DNA of 14,538 bases, from assembly GCA_947302895.1 (NCBI GenBank), contig CAMYWU010000015.1, forward strand, positions 1-14,538, in the 5' to 3' direction. The DNA is from an uncultured Clostridia bacterium. Lineage in GTDB: Bacteria; Bacillota; Clostridia; Oscillospirales; Acutalibacteraceae. The stretch's first letter is position 1. Each line of letters opens with the position of its first letter. The notes beneath the pieces were generated by a model. The model had not been told where the DNA came from. It saw only the letters and a list, made by a program, of their open reading frames with translations, and made no database searches. Made by a program: the position numbers and the translations under genes. Shown here piece by piece: positions 7,406 through 14,538 of this stretch.

Positions 7406-7876
7406 TTGGAACTTGAAGAAAAGCTTGTTAATTTATTAATTGATAAGGGCTATCATATTTCGTTTGCAGAGTCCTGCACAGGAGGGCTCTGCTGCGGAAG
7501 GCTTGTTAATGTTGCAAATGCCTCAAAGGTGCTTGATATGAGCTTTGTAACCTATGCAAACGAGGCAAAAACCGAGCTTCTCGGCGTAAGCGAGAAAACG
7601 ATAGAAGAATACGGCGTTGTATCCGAAGAAGTTGCAGCCGAAATGGCAAAGGGCGCCTCAAACAGGGCAAAAAGCGAAATAGGCGTTGGTATAACGGGCG
7701 TTGCAGGACCAACTGGCGGAACAGAGAAAAAGCCAGTCGGCATGGCCTGCTTCGGCTTTTGCATCAATGGCAAAATAAAAACTTATACAAAGCTTTTCGG
7801 CGAAATCGGCAGAAACGAAGTCCGCCAATCATCAGTCAACTTCGTTTTCCAATCTTTAACAGATTTGCTCAAATAA
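7406..7876 (+). CDS. pncC: stand-alone CinA C-terminal domain, NMN amidohydrolase (PncC)
   Basis: A protein of about 156 residues matching the CinA C-terminal domain, which deamidates nicotinamide mononucleotide to nicotinate mononucleotide in pyridine-nucleotide recycling. The catalytic motif AES23CTGG is at 21-27, with the conserved GITGVAGPTGG and KPVGMACFGF further on. The N-terminal MoaB-like domain of full CinA is absent, as in short PncC proteins. Start: an AAGAGG site (7391-7396) points to TTG 7406 (nine-base spacing) better than to TTG 7397, which touches it. It follows the CNNM gene by 13 bases and is probably the last gene of the operon; the tRNA promoter begins right after its stop. 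Confidence 0.9.
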   Translation: MELEEKLVNLLIDKGYHISFAESCTGGLCCGRLVNVANASKVLDMSFVTYANEAKTELLGVSEKTIEEYGVVSEEVAAEMAKGASNRAKSEIGVGITGVAGPTGGTEKKPVGMACFGFCINGKIKTYTKLFGEIGRNEVRQSSVNFVFQSLTDLLK

Positions 7877-7879
7877 CAC

Positions 7880-7908
7880 TTGATTTTGATAATCATATAA
7901 TGTAAAAT
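7880..7908 (+). promoter_or_regulatory. promoter of tRNA-Thr
   Basis: TTGATT (7880-7885) and TAAAAT (7903-7908) are separated by 17 bp, placing transcription start near 7915, a few bases before the mature 5' end at 7921. A TATAAT at 7896-7901 has no -35 at the right distance. Confidence 0.6.
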
Positions 7909-7920
7909 ACAAAAAGTGAT

Positions 7921-7996
7921 GCTGGTGTAGCGCAGTTGGTAGCGCAACTGATTCGTAATCAGTAGGTCAGGGGTTCAAGTCCCCTCATCAGCTCCA
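7921..7996 (+). tRNA. tRNA-Thr (anticodon CGT)
   Basis: A complete 76-nt cloverleaf: acceptor GCTGGTG pairs with CATCAGC (one G-T), D stem GCGC/GCGC with loop AGTTGGTA, anticodon stem ACTGA/TCAGT with loop TTCGTAA (anticodon CGT, reading ACG), variable loop AGGTC, T stem AGGGG/CCCCT with loop TTCAAGT, discriminator T, and an encoded CCA. It is followed directly by an intrinsic terminator. Confidence 0.97.
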
Positions 7997-8000
7997 AAAA

Positions 8001-8035
8001 TCCCAAAGCAGATTTTTTTCTGCTCTGGGATTTTT
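8001..8035 (+). terminator. intrinsic terminator after tRNA-Thr
   Basis: TCCCAAAGCAGA pairs with TCTGCTCTGGGA (one mismatch) around a T-rich loop and is followed by TTTTT. It starts four bases after the CCA end of the tRNA. Confidence 0.85.
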
Positions 8036-8047
8036 AAATATAATAAA

Positions 8048-8160
8048 AGGGGACTTGAAACGAACTCCGATTTCAAAGAGCGCAGCACGCAGGAAATCGG
8101 GAGAACAGTCCAGTGGACTGTTCGATAGCTGAGAAGAAAGTCCCCTAATCATCTCCAAAA
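8048..8160. repeat. structured ~110-bp element ending in a tRNA 3'-end copy
   Basis: No gene. The element is bounded by inverted repeats AGGGGACTT (8048-8056) and AAGTCCCCT (8138-8146). Inside are a stem CTCCGATTTC (8065-8074) with GAAATCGGGAG (8093-8103, one bulge) enclosing a small GCG-CAGCA-CGC hairpin, and a perfect hairpin at 8103-8123 with 10-nt arms GAACAGTCCA/TGGACTGTTC. The right end (8138-8161) matches the tRNA-Thr 3' end (7977-8000) at 22 of 24 positions, including CCA and the A-run. The left end 8048-8059 is the exact reverse complement of the tRNA T-loop strand 7974-7985. It may be a tRNA-derived mobile repeat or a leftover of integration at the tRNA; it lies beyond the tRNA terminator, so its transcription is uncertain. 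Confidence 0.6.
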
Positions 8161-8319
8161 AAAGACACCTTCAATGGTCAATGGCATTAAGTTAAGAATA
8201 TCAGAATGGGGCGCTGAGGTCATCGCCCCCTACATCACTCAATCGAACGAATTCTGTAGGGGATGACGACCTCGGCATCCCGTTAACTTAATGACATTGC
8301 CTTCAATGGTGTCTTTTTT
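8157..8319. repeat. long inverted repeat (MITE-like), possible bidirectional terminator
   Basis: An A7 run and GACACC open the element and GGTGTC plus T6 close it. The outer arms 8164-8195 and 8283-8313 match over about 31 bp with a few differences; the inner arms 8208-8234 and 8255-8281 match at 21 of 27 positions, every difference being a transition. The whole could fold into one ~160-nt hairpin with a ~20-nt loop. On either strand the stem ends in a T-run, so it could end both transcription from the tRNA side and that of the minus-strand reductase gene, whose stop lies ten bases away. The right arm shares 19 identical bases with 37-55, showing that this is a family. No transposase or target-site duplication is evident. 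Confidence 0.7.
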
Positions 8320-8328
8320 AGTGTTCTT

Positions 8329-9441
8329 TTATTCTTCAATTTCTTTGCAGTCTTTCAGCAGGGAAATGATTGATAAATGCTGTGGGCAGGCGTTTTCGCA
8401 TTGAGCGCATTCTATGCAGTCGGAAGCCCTATGGCCTTCGGTTGTGATTGCGGCGTATGCCTTTTTCGCTTCATCAATCTGACCGTTGCCGAGTTTGAGG
8501 TTCATTGCCGAGAAGATTTCGGGAATCGGTATTTGTTTCGGGCAGCCCTCGGTGCAGTAGTGGCAAGCGGTGCAAGGAATTGTTGATGACTGTCCGAGGA
8601 TGCGCTGAGCCTCCTGGATTATTTTTTGTTCCTCGACGTTGAGCGGCTTGAAATCCTTCATATATGAAAGGTTATCCGCCATCTGTTCGGTATTTGACAT
8701 TCCGGAAAGAACGGTTATAATTCCGTCGAGCGAAGCCGCAAAACGGATTGCCCACGAAGCGGGCGACATATCGGGCGCATAATCCCTGAAAAGCTTTTCA
8801 ATCTTTTTATCTGGTTTTGCAAGTGCGCCGCCCTTAACGGGCTCCATAACAACAATTGATTTTCCGTGCTTGCGTGCAACCTCGTAGTTTTCTCTTGAGG
8901 TTATTTTTTTATCTTCCCAGTCGGCATAATTGAGCTGCAGCTGAACAAATTCAACATCGCTGTGCTCTGTAAGCAGCTTATCAAGTAGCTTCGGTCCGCC
9001 GTGGAAGGAAAAACCGTAGTGCTTGATTTTTCCCTCTTCCTTGAGCTCCCTTGCGAAATCCCAAAGGTGGAATTTATCGTATTTTTCATAGTTGTTGTTC
9101 ATTATTGCGTGGAGCAGGTAATAATCAAAATAGCCTGCGCCTGTTTTTTCAAGGCTTGTCATAAATTCATTCTTAGCAAACTTTTCGGTTGGAGCGATTG
9201 CGGCATTAACCTTGTTTGCAAGCGTGTATGATTCACGGGGATATCTGTCAACAAGCGCCTTTTTGATTGCGGCTTCGCTGCCTAAATAGATAAACGCCGT
9301 GTCGTAGTAGGTGAAGCCTGCCTGCATAAACATATCAACCATTTTCTTGGTTTGCTCAATATCTGTTTTTAATCCCTTTTTGGGAAGTCGCATCAAGCCA
9401 AATCCGAGCTTAGGAGTTTCTTTTCCGAAATATTCGCTCAT
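8329..9441 (-). CDS. aldo/keto reductase with C-terminal 4Fe-4S domain
   Basis: A 370-residue cytosolic oxidoreductase. The TIM-barrel part shows the full aldo/keto reductase tetrad: D47 and Y52 (YYDTAFIY), K77 (ANKVN) and H111 (YYLLHAI). The C-terminus adds two ferredoxin-type clusters: CTACHYCTEGCP and CIECAQCENACP. This fused form is common in Clostridia and Bacteroides; the fused clusters suggest electron exchange with ferredoxin-like carriers, but the substrate is not known. On the minus strand AAGGAGG stands seven bases before ATG 9441; an earlier ATG in another frame stops after two codons. Single-gene unit with its own promoter (9478-9506), ending at the long inverted repeat. Confidence 0.94.
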   Translation of the reverse strand: MSEYFGKETPKLGFGLMRLPKKGLKTDIEQTKKMVDMFMQAGFTYYDTAFIYLGSEAAIKKALVDRYPRESYTLANKVNAAIAPTEKFAKNEFMTSLEKTGAGYFDYYLLHAIMNNNYEKYDKFHLWDFARELKEEGKIKHYGFSFHGGPKLLDKLLTEHSDVEFVQLQLNYADWEDKKITSRENYEVARKHGKSIVVMEPVKGGALAKPDKKIEKLFRDYAPDMSPASWAIRFAASLDGIITVLSGMSNTEQMADNLSYMKDFKPLNVEEQKIIQEAQRILGQSSTIPCTACHYCTEGCPKQIPIPEIFSAMNLKLGNGQIDEAKKAYAAITTEGHRASDCIECAQCENACPQHLSIISLLKDCKEIEE

Positions 9442-9477
9442 TTCATTGCCTCCTTAGACAATTGTATAGTTTTAATA

Positions 9478-9506
9478 ATTATACCACATTTGGAATTCTT
9501 TTACAA
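9478..9506 (-). promoter_or_regulatory. promoter of the aldo/keto reductase gene
   Basis: On the minus strand TTGTAA (9506-9501), a 17-bp spacer and TATAAT (9483-9478) preceded by TGG form an extended -10 promoter, about 35 bases before the ATG at 9441. Confidence 0.65.
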
Positions 9507-9542
9507 TAGATATGATGGCTGTTTTATATATTTCAAATATGC

Positions 9543-9571
9543 TTTACAATTCTGAAAATCAGTGATAAAAT
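9543..9571 (+). promoter_or_regulatory. promoter of the GNAT / PQ-loop gene pair
   Basis: TTTACA (9543-9548), 17-bp spacer, TAAAAT (9566-9571). It gives a leader of about 50 nt before ATG 9630 and lies back to back with the reductase promoter. Confidence 0.6.
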
Positions 9572-9629
9572 AGGCAGTAATATTAACAAGGCACTTCGGG
9601 CAGTTATTCTGCAATGAAAAGGAAGAACT

Positions 9630-10175
9630 ATGGAATACAATAAAACAATAAAACTGAAAAACGGCAAAGAATGCATTCTAAGAAATGCAGTTTCAAGCGA
9701 TGGCGATCAGATGCTTGACGTTTTCATCAAAGCCCATGGGGAAACGGATTATCTGCTTACTTATCCCGATGAAGTCAAGTTCACCGCTGAGGAAGAAAGC
9801 GAATATCTTCAAAAGAAAACTGATAGCAAAAACGAAATCGAAATTCTTGCCGAAATCGACGGAAAGATTGTTGGAACGGCAGGAATTGAGCGGGTTGGCA
9901 TTCATGAAAAGCTCAGCCACCGCTGCGATTTTGGAATCAGCATTTTAAAGGAATACTGGGGACTTGGGATAGGCAAAGCGCTTCTTGAGGGCTGTATTGA
10001 ATGTGCAATAAAAGCAGGCTTTGAGCAGGTTGAGCTTGAGGTTGTTGCTGAAAATGAAAGAGCAGTTAAGATGTATGAAAAGGCGGGCTTTGTTGAATAC
10101 GGCAGAAATCCGAGGGATTTCAAATCCCGCATTTCAGGCTATCAGGAAGTTATCTATATGAGAAAAGAGCTGTAA
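9630..10175 (+). CDS. GNAT-family N-acetyltransferase
   Basis: A 181-residue acetyl-CoA-dependent acetyltransferase of the single-domain GNAT fold. The acetyl-CoA pyrophosphate loop is visible (FGISILKEYWGLGIGKALLEG, about residues 101-121), preceded by the usual beta strands (EILAEIDGKIVGTAGIERV) and followed by the C-terminal strand-helix motif VELEVVAENERAVKMYEKAGFVEYGR, where N-E-R-A...Y is typical of RimI/RimJ- and YhhY-like members. The acceptor substrate cannot be told from sequence. AAGGAAG precedes ATG 9630. It is followed after 33 bases by the PQ-loop gene, likely in one transcript. Confidence 0.92.
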   Translation: MEYNKTIKLKNGKECILRNAVSSDGDQMLDVFIKAHGETDYLLTYPDEVKFTAEEESEYLQKKTDSKNEIEILAEIDGKIVGTAGIERVGIHEKLSHRCDFGISILKEYWGLGIGKALLEGCIECAIKAGFEQVELEVVAENERAVKMYEKAGFVEYGRNPRDFKSRISGYQEVIYMRKEL

Positions 10176-10208
10176 TCCCTAAGGGATTTCGCTGAACAGG
10201 GGAGAGCT

Positions 10209-10478
10209 ATGGCATCAATATTTGAAACGCTTATGCTTGTTTGCTTCGGGCTTTCGTGGCCGTTTAACCTTGTTAAGAATATCAAGGCTGGAAGCGCAAA
10301 GGCAATGAGCTTAAAGTTTTTGTTGCTGATTGAATTTGGATATGTTTGCGGAATAGCTGCAAAATTCATCAGCGGAAATATAAACTATGTTTTGATTGTT
10401 TATTTTCTTAATCTTGCAGTTGTTGGCGCAAATATTGCGGTTTATTTCATTAACTCAAGAAAAGATAAAAGCGAATAA
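10209..10478 (+). CDS. PQ-loop / SemiSWEET-like small membrane protein
   Basis: An 89-residue protein with three predicted membrane helices (about 3-22, 37-56, 60-80) and a basic, Lys-rich C-terminus. The first helix and following loop (FGLSWPFNLVKNIKAGSAKAMSLKFLLLIEFGY) match the pattern of PQ-loop/SemiSWEET proteins, which dimerise to carry sugars or other small solutes across the membrane, but the diagnostic Pro-Gln is Pro-Phe here. A GGGGAG site precedes ATG 10209. It is the distal gene of the GNAT transcript and is closed by the hairpin at 10496-10536. The family assignment is moderately sure; the cargo is unknown. Confidence 0.75.
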   Translation: MASIFETLMLVCFGLSWPFNLVKNIKAGSAKAMSLKFLLLIEFGYVCGIAAKFISGNINYVLIVYFLNLAVVGANIAVYFINSRKDKSE

Positions 10479-10495
10479 AAGAGATAAAGTAATGA

Positions 10496-10536
10496 AAAAA
10501 GTGATAACAGGGGTCTGACCCCTGTTATCACTTTTT
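10496..10536. terminator. perfect 20-bp-stem hairpin, bidirectional terminator
   Basis: Arms 10496-10515 and 10517-10536 are exact inverted repeats separated by one T, with A5 at one end, T5 at the other, and the core GGGGTC-T-GACCCC. It lies 18 bases after the PQ-loop gene and can terminate it by the intrinsic mechanism. The core resembles palindromes found as interspersed repeats in many bacteria, so it may also be a mobile repeat used as a terminator. Confidence 0.85.
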
Positions 10537-10597
10537 GTTTAATAGAAAGGGATTTTTGTATAATACTGCAATTGTAAATAAATTGTGAATTTTGTTG

Positions 10598-10626
10598 TTG
10601 ACTTATTGCTCTATTTTAAATATAAT
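10598..10626 (+). promoter_or_regulatory. strong sigma-A promoter of the GH43 gene
   Basis: TTGACT (10598-10603), exactly 17 bp, TATAAT (10621-10626). Transcription would start near 10633, leaving a leader of about 34 nt with GGAGG at 10654-10658, eight bases before ATG 10667. I see no clear operator or catabolite-response site in 10537-10666. Confidence 0.8.
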
Positions 10627-10666
10627 AGAGTTTGTAAAAAATTATCTTAAACTGGAGGAAAAGTTT

Positions 10667-13600
10667 ATGAAAAAAGTAAGCAAAAAAATCATATCCTTGC
10701 TTTTGTCGGCAGTTATGGTTATAACGCTCATTCCGGCGTTTACCGTTTTTGCCGATGAACCGCAGATTTCAACCCAGTGGAGTCTGATTAACTCAACAGA
10801 CTTTACAACGACAAGCTGGAGTAAAACAAGTAACAGCTGGGACTATAAATTCACAGACTCTTCAACTTTCAAAGGTGTTAATAATAACACTTCCACCTAC
10901 TGTGAATGGTCGGGTATTGAATACTATACCGATAAGTGGAACAGCTTTGATAATGTTGCAACTTACGGAACCCGAGTTAGAGATGGCTTTATGTATCTTA
11001 ACGGCTGGTATAAGGATGGAACTAAATATACATCAAATACGCCTATTACCGGTAAAGATGCATTCAAAATTGATATTGAGTTCTCGTTCTTCGGTGACTA
11101 CACCTTAGCAGGCAGCGGAAGCGACGATTATTGGAAAAACACATTCCTTAAACTCAAGACCGACAGCTATTCAGGCGAATCAAACATCTGGGAAAACCAG
11201 TGGTTCTCTCAGGCAGGCTATGGCTCTATGTACAAAAAGGGCGACAGCGCTAAGGCAAGCGCAACTGTTCTGAGAAATGTCGGTGATGATGCTTTCACAA
11301 ACGACTATTTTGAGATTTCAACCGATAATCCGAAAATTTCAAAAACAACGCTTTATCACTATGTTATGACCTATTCTCATAACACAATCCGTGCATATAT
11401 CACAACTGATAATGCCGATGAAGAGGGCGAGATCATCATCAATCTCGGCTCAATTGAGTGGGCAGGCAACACAAGCGAAATCAAGGGCATTATGATTGGT
11501 GCAACTTCAGGTTCAAACTCAAACGTTTACTATCAGAATATTGCTTTCAGACAGATTAAGTTCTATGAGGGAACTGAAGCAAACTACAGCCCCGAGAAAG
11601 AAATTGAAAACGATAAATACATATATGCTTACTTTACAGGCAACAGCGATAACGGCGAAAACCTTCGTTATGCTGTTTCGGATGACGGATATAACTGGAA
11701 ATCTTTAAACGGTGCGGATTATGTTGCCAATGTTCAATCCGAGGTTAAGAGCGGCTCAACTGTTCTTGATGTTTATCCGTCAGGCGGCAGAACCGGACTT
11801 GCTGCAACGGGTAATGTCAGAGACCCTTATTTCCTATATGCACAGGACGGAACATATTATGTTCTTGCAACCGATCTTGATACTGATACATATGGCTTTA
11901 ACAACAACTGTAAGCTGCTTGTATGGCATATAAACACTCCTGCGGATATTGACAGCGCTACTCCGTGGTGTATTGACTGTACATCGCTGTTAGAGGATGT
12001 TATGGGCAGCTCCTGCGTTCTTGACCGTGCGTGGGCTCCCGAGGCAATCTACGACAGAGAAAAGGGCAAATATATGCTCTTCTTTGCGGCAAGCGATACG
12101 GCTGATACATATGGAACAAGAATGTATTACGTTTATACCGAGGACTTCAAAACCTTTGATGGAAAGGCAAAAATTCTTCTTCCCCATGTTAAAGGCAATA
12201 ATATCGATGCTAATATCACATATGCCGACGGATTATATTATATGTGGTATAAGGATGAAACAAACAGCAAGATTGGCGTTGCAACAGCCGAGCATGCAAA
12301 CGGTCCTTACGGCGTTGTTAAATCATTTTATGATGATAGAATTGCAAGCGTTTACGAAGGACCTGAGGTCTATTATAACACTCAGGCGGGCAAATATGTT
12401 CTTATTGCAGATAACTTCGGCGGCGGTTCATATATGGGCGCATATGAAAATGCATCAGTCGGTGCATTCACTGCAAGCGATAAGCTTACCGACGGCACAC
12501 AGTTTAATATGACCCACCTTTATCCCCGTCACGGTAATATTGCAAGAATAACAACCGAGCAGTATAACGAACTTATTAAAAAATACGGCGTAGACATCTG
12601 GGGTACGTCAAACCTCGAAACAGGCAAAAACGCAAATGATTATCTTATTGCAAGATATTTCACAGCTGATGATGCAACTCTCGACGCATCGGGTCACAAG
12701 CATCATCTTGACACTGCAAATCCCGTTATGGGCGATTATTACGGACGCTTTGCAGCTGATTTCGCAGATTCAGATAATGCATATGCAACTATGAAGGTTG
12801 CTTCGATGATATCATCAGAAGGCATTAATGCTAAGGATGGTATTACTTTCGATTGGTATGGCTACAGTAATGCAGACGACCATGGACGATTCTTTGATAT
12901 GGGCTCAAAAGAGCCTAAAACAGTTGTTTGGGACGGAAGCGAAAACAATCAAAAGAACTCTAACTATATCTATTGTTCACAGGATATCGAATTCGGCGCC
13001 TATTACGGAAACGGAAGCGGCAGAACAGGCGTTACTAAGACTTACAGCGACACCGATAGTGAGTGGCACCGCTACACAATGGTTTTAACCAAGGGCTGGA
13101 TAGAATTCTATGTTGACGGAACGCTTCATGGCTGGACTGTTGGATTTAACAACGGCAGCGGAGCTATTCTCGGCGCAAACACTCCTGCCAATTGCGGCGC
13201 AGGCTTCAGCGATACCGTGCTCAGTTCAATGGTTAACTTAACCTTCGGCCGTTCTTCATGGAGAGATGATGCGAATTTCGGCGGCGCTATTTCCGATTTC
13301 AGAATTTATAAGCGTGCGCTTTCAATCGATGATATAACAAATTCCGATGACCTTCTTAATGAAGCTGTATACACAGGCGAAAAAGCTCCTGCAAATTCGT
13401 ATGTTAAGTTCTACGATCCGATGGAGGATATCGCAGCAGCAGATTCCTACGACGGAATTGCAAAGCATACTTATGAAAACAGCGTTGTTGATGATACCTG
13501 TGCAAATGTTCTTAACATTGCAGGCGGTCTTACAACTCATAACGGTTCAACTGAAAATTCAAACAGTGTTGATTTAACATCAACAGACCCGTCAAACGGA

Positions 13601-14538
13601 TATACTATTTCGTTCCTTTATAATCCTCTTACGCTTGAAGGCGGAAATCAGGTTATTTTCAACATCGGCGTTGATGATACTCCCTGGGGAACAAGAAAGA
13701 TATTTGAACTTAATGAAAACGGATATCTTCGTTTCATCTGGGATGTTAATTCAGCAGGTGATGACTATATTGATTTCAATGGATTGTTCGGCAGCGGACT
13801 TGAAGCTAACACCTGGCATCACATAGCTCTTCAGATTGTTCCTGCAAAGGAATATGATGAAATATACTGCTATATTGACGGAAAAATTGTTAAGCATTTC
13901 TCTTATGCTGCTGCAGCTGATGCTCACAAGATTTCAAGAAAATCTATAAGCGACTATTTAGCTACAGAGGCAAGGGGAGTTCACTTCGGTAATAACAGCG
14001 GTTATTCAAGCGATGCCGAAAGCGGACGCCTTGATGAATTCAGAATCTTCAGCGGAATTGTTAATGTAAATGACATAATCAAGCAGGATACCGAGCATGT
14101 AACAGGTCTTACAACCGATATTGAAGACGAGCTTGACGCTGCAATGTGGGCTTATGAAACAAAAATGGCAAACGGACCTGTTTATGATAACATTGTTGAT
14201 GCATATCAGGCATATGTTGAGGCAAACGAGGTTCTTGATGCCATTGAATACGGTGATGTTAACGATTTTGTTGCTTATAAATCAATGAAAGCGGCAAAAG
14301 AAAACCTTGTTAACAAAACTGCAGCTCTTACAGCATATACAGGCGATTTTGAAACGGTTACACCTTCCTTCACTGAAGCCGAAGTTCCGAGCGGCGGTCA
14401 TGATATGGCTTATTTTAAAGGAACGTATTATGATAGCTTGATTTATTCACCGCAGGTTTCAGGTACAAGTAATTACAGACTTAAATTAGATAGCACCAAC
14501 ACCCAAACACATATTTTCTATCCCGAAAATACGGTTAT
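10667..14538 (+). CDS. large secreted GH43 glycoside hydrolase with LamG-like domains (3' end outside window)
   Basis: The frame is open from ATG 10667 to the window end (1290 residues seen, no stop). Residues 1-29 are a signal peptide (KKVSKK, hydrophobic core, V-F-A cleavage site). Residues 30-310 form a beta-rich, Trp/Tyr-rich domain, perhaps carbohydrate-binding. Residues 316-640 are a GH43 five-bladed propeller: catalytic base D386 (NVRDPYF), W456-A-P-E459 (WAPEAIYD), pKa-modulating D514 (NNIDANITY), proton donor E564 (YEGPE), and R621-H-G. Two LamG/concanavalin-like domains follow (about 655-890 ending FRIYKRAL; about 912-1135 ending FRIFSGI), then a helical segment (1150-1225) and the beginning of another domain. 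GH43 enzymes are mostly arabinofuranosidases, xylosidases or arabinanases; the exact linkage is undetermined. It probably acts at the cell surface, but any anchor lies beyond the window. Its promoter and ribosome binding site are strong. Confidence 0.93.
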   Translation, partial: MKKVSKKIISLLLSAVMVITLIPAFTVFADEPQISTQWSLINSTDFTTTSWSKTSNSWDYKFTDSSTFKGVNNNTSTYCEWSGIEYYTDKWNSFDNVATYGTRVRDGFMYLNGWYKDGTKYTSNTPITGKDAFKIDIEFSFFGDYTLAGSGSDDYWKNTFLKLKTDSYSGESNIWENQWFSQAGYGSMYKKGDSAKASATVLRNVGDDAFTNDYFEISTDNPKISKTTLYHYVMTYSHNTIRAYITTDNADEEGEIIINLGSIEWAGNTSEIKGIMIGATSGSNSNVYYQNIAFRQIKFYEGTEANYSPEKEIENDKYIYAYFTGNSDNGENLRYAVSDDGYNWKSLNGADYVANVQSEVKSGSTVLDVYPSGGRTGLAATGNVRDPYFLYAQDGTYYVLATDLDTDTYGFNNNCKLLVWHINTPADIDSATPWCIDCTSLLEDVMGSSCVLDRAWAPEAIYDREKGKYMLFFAASDTADTYGTRMYYVYTEDFKTFDGKAKILLPHVKGNNIDANITYADGLYYMWYKDETNSKIGVATAEHANGPYGVVKSFYDDRIASVYEGPEVYYNTQAGKYVLIADNFGGGSYMGAYENASVGAFTASDKLTDGTQFNMTHLYPRHGNIARITTEQYNELIKKYGVDIWGTSNLETGKNANDYLIARYFTADDATLDASGHKHHLDTANPVMGDYYGRFAADFADSDNAYATMKVASMISSEGINAKDGITFDWYGYSNADDHGRFFDMGSKEPKTVVWDGSENNQKNSNYIYCSQDIEFGAYYGNGSGRTGVTKTYSDTDSEWHRYTMVLTKGWIEFYVDGTLHGWTVGFNNGSGAILGANTPANCGAGFSDTVLSSMVNLTFGRSSWRDDANFGGAISDFRIYKRALSIDDITNSDDLLNEAVYTGEKAPANSYVKFYDPMEDIAAADSYDGIAKHTYENSVVDDTCANVLNIAGGLTTHNGSTENSNSVDLTSTDPSNGYTISFLYNPLTLEGGNQVIFNIGVDDTPWGTRKIFELNENGYLRFIWDVNSAGDDYIDFNGLFGSGLEANTWHHIALQIVPAKEYDEIYCYIDGKIVKHFSYAAAADAHKISRKSISDYLATEARGVHFGNNSGYSSDAESGRLDEFRIFSGIVNVNDIIKQDTEHVTGLTTDIEDELDAAMWAYETKMANGPVYDNIVDAYQAYVEANEVLDAIEYGDVNDFVAYKSMKAAKENLVNKTAALTAYTGDFETVTPSFTEAEVPSGGHDMAYFKGTYYDSLIYSPQVSGTSNYRLKLDSTNTQTHIFYPENTV

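Noticed and set aside
7896..7901. TATAAT upstream of tRNA-Thr as its -10 box
   Set aside because: The available -35-like hexamers are only about 4-10 bp away; TAAAAT at 7903 has a proper 17-bp spacing.
8041..8328. A CRISPR array or integrated phage end next to the tRNA
   Set aside because: There are no regularly spaced repeats, and no integrase or phage gene; the repeats are single inverted structures.
8377..8586. Plus-strand frame antisense to the Fe-S domain of the aldo/keto reductase
   Set aside because: The reductase frame carries clear cluster motifs here; the opposite frame has none and no ribosome binding site.
10875..13826. Several open frames of 60-170 codons in other frames between 10875 and 13826, including 11997-12512
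   Set aside because: They lie inside the continuous GH43/LamG frame that starts at 10667, have no ribosome binding sites and show low-complexity, atypical protein sequence. They are shadows.

Overview
The window looks like chromosomal DNA of a low-GC, gut-type Clostridia bacterium (Oscillospiraceae/Ruminococcaceae-like). This is inferred from AT-rich spacers, strong GGAGG-type ribosome binding sites, sigma-A type promoters, the YmfF/YmfH M16 pair, lgt and folD in tandem, a TCCA-ending tRNA-Thr, and a large secreted GH43/LamG protein. Most of it is ordinary core genome. I see no phage, CRISPR array, IS transposase, toxin-antitoxin module or defence system.

Layout. Bases 1-72 are the end of a dispersed inverted-repeat family. 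At 100-561 (minus) lies a YfcE/YsnB-type metallophosphoesterase. Divergent from it is a tight cluster of three small unrecognised genes (621-1486); the third is broken by two in-frame stop codons, or restarts downstream of them. After a short hairpin repeat (1554-1600) comes a plus-strand run: M16 inactive partner (ymfF-like), M16 protease (ymfH-like, with its last 38 codons frameshifted), lgt, folD, a CNNM/CorC-type membrane protein and a stand-alone CinA-C/PncC amidohydrolase. tRNA-Thr(CGT) follows with its own promoter and terminator.

Bases 8041-8328 hold no gene but two highly structured elements. The first is about 110 bp, bounded by inverted repeats and ending in a degenerate copy of the tRNA 3' end. 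The second is a 160-bp long inverted repeat that can act as a terminator in both directions and is related to the repeat at the window start. Next come a minus-strand Fe-S aldo/keto reductase (8329-9441), then on the plus strand a GNAT acetyltransferase and a PQ-loop/SemiSWEET-like membrane protein, closed by a perfect 20-bp-stem hairpin. The window ends inside a very large secreted protein (10667 to beyond 14538): signal peptide, GH43 beta-propeller with the expected acidic catalytic residues, then two LamG-like domains, probably a surface enzyme acting on arabinose- or xylose-containing plant polysaccharide.

How the genes relate. The ymfF-ymfH-lgt-folD-CNNM-pncC run is tightly packed (overlapping stops and starts) and is probably a housekeeping operon mixing proteolysis, lipoprotein maturation, one-carbon metabolism, cation transport and nucleotide repair. 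The GH43 gene has its own strong promoter and is a separate unit. The least explained parts are the small-gene trio with its decayed third member and the two structured elements next to the tRNA.
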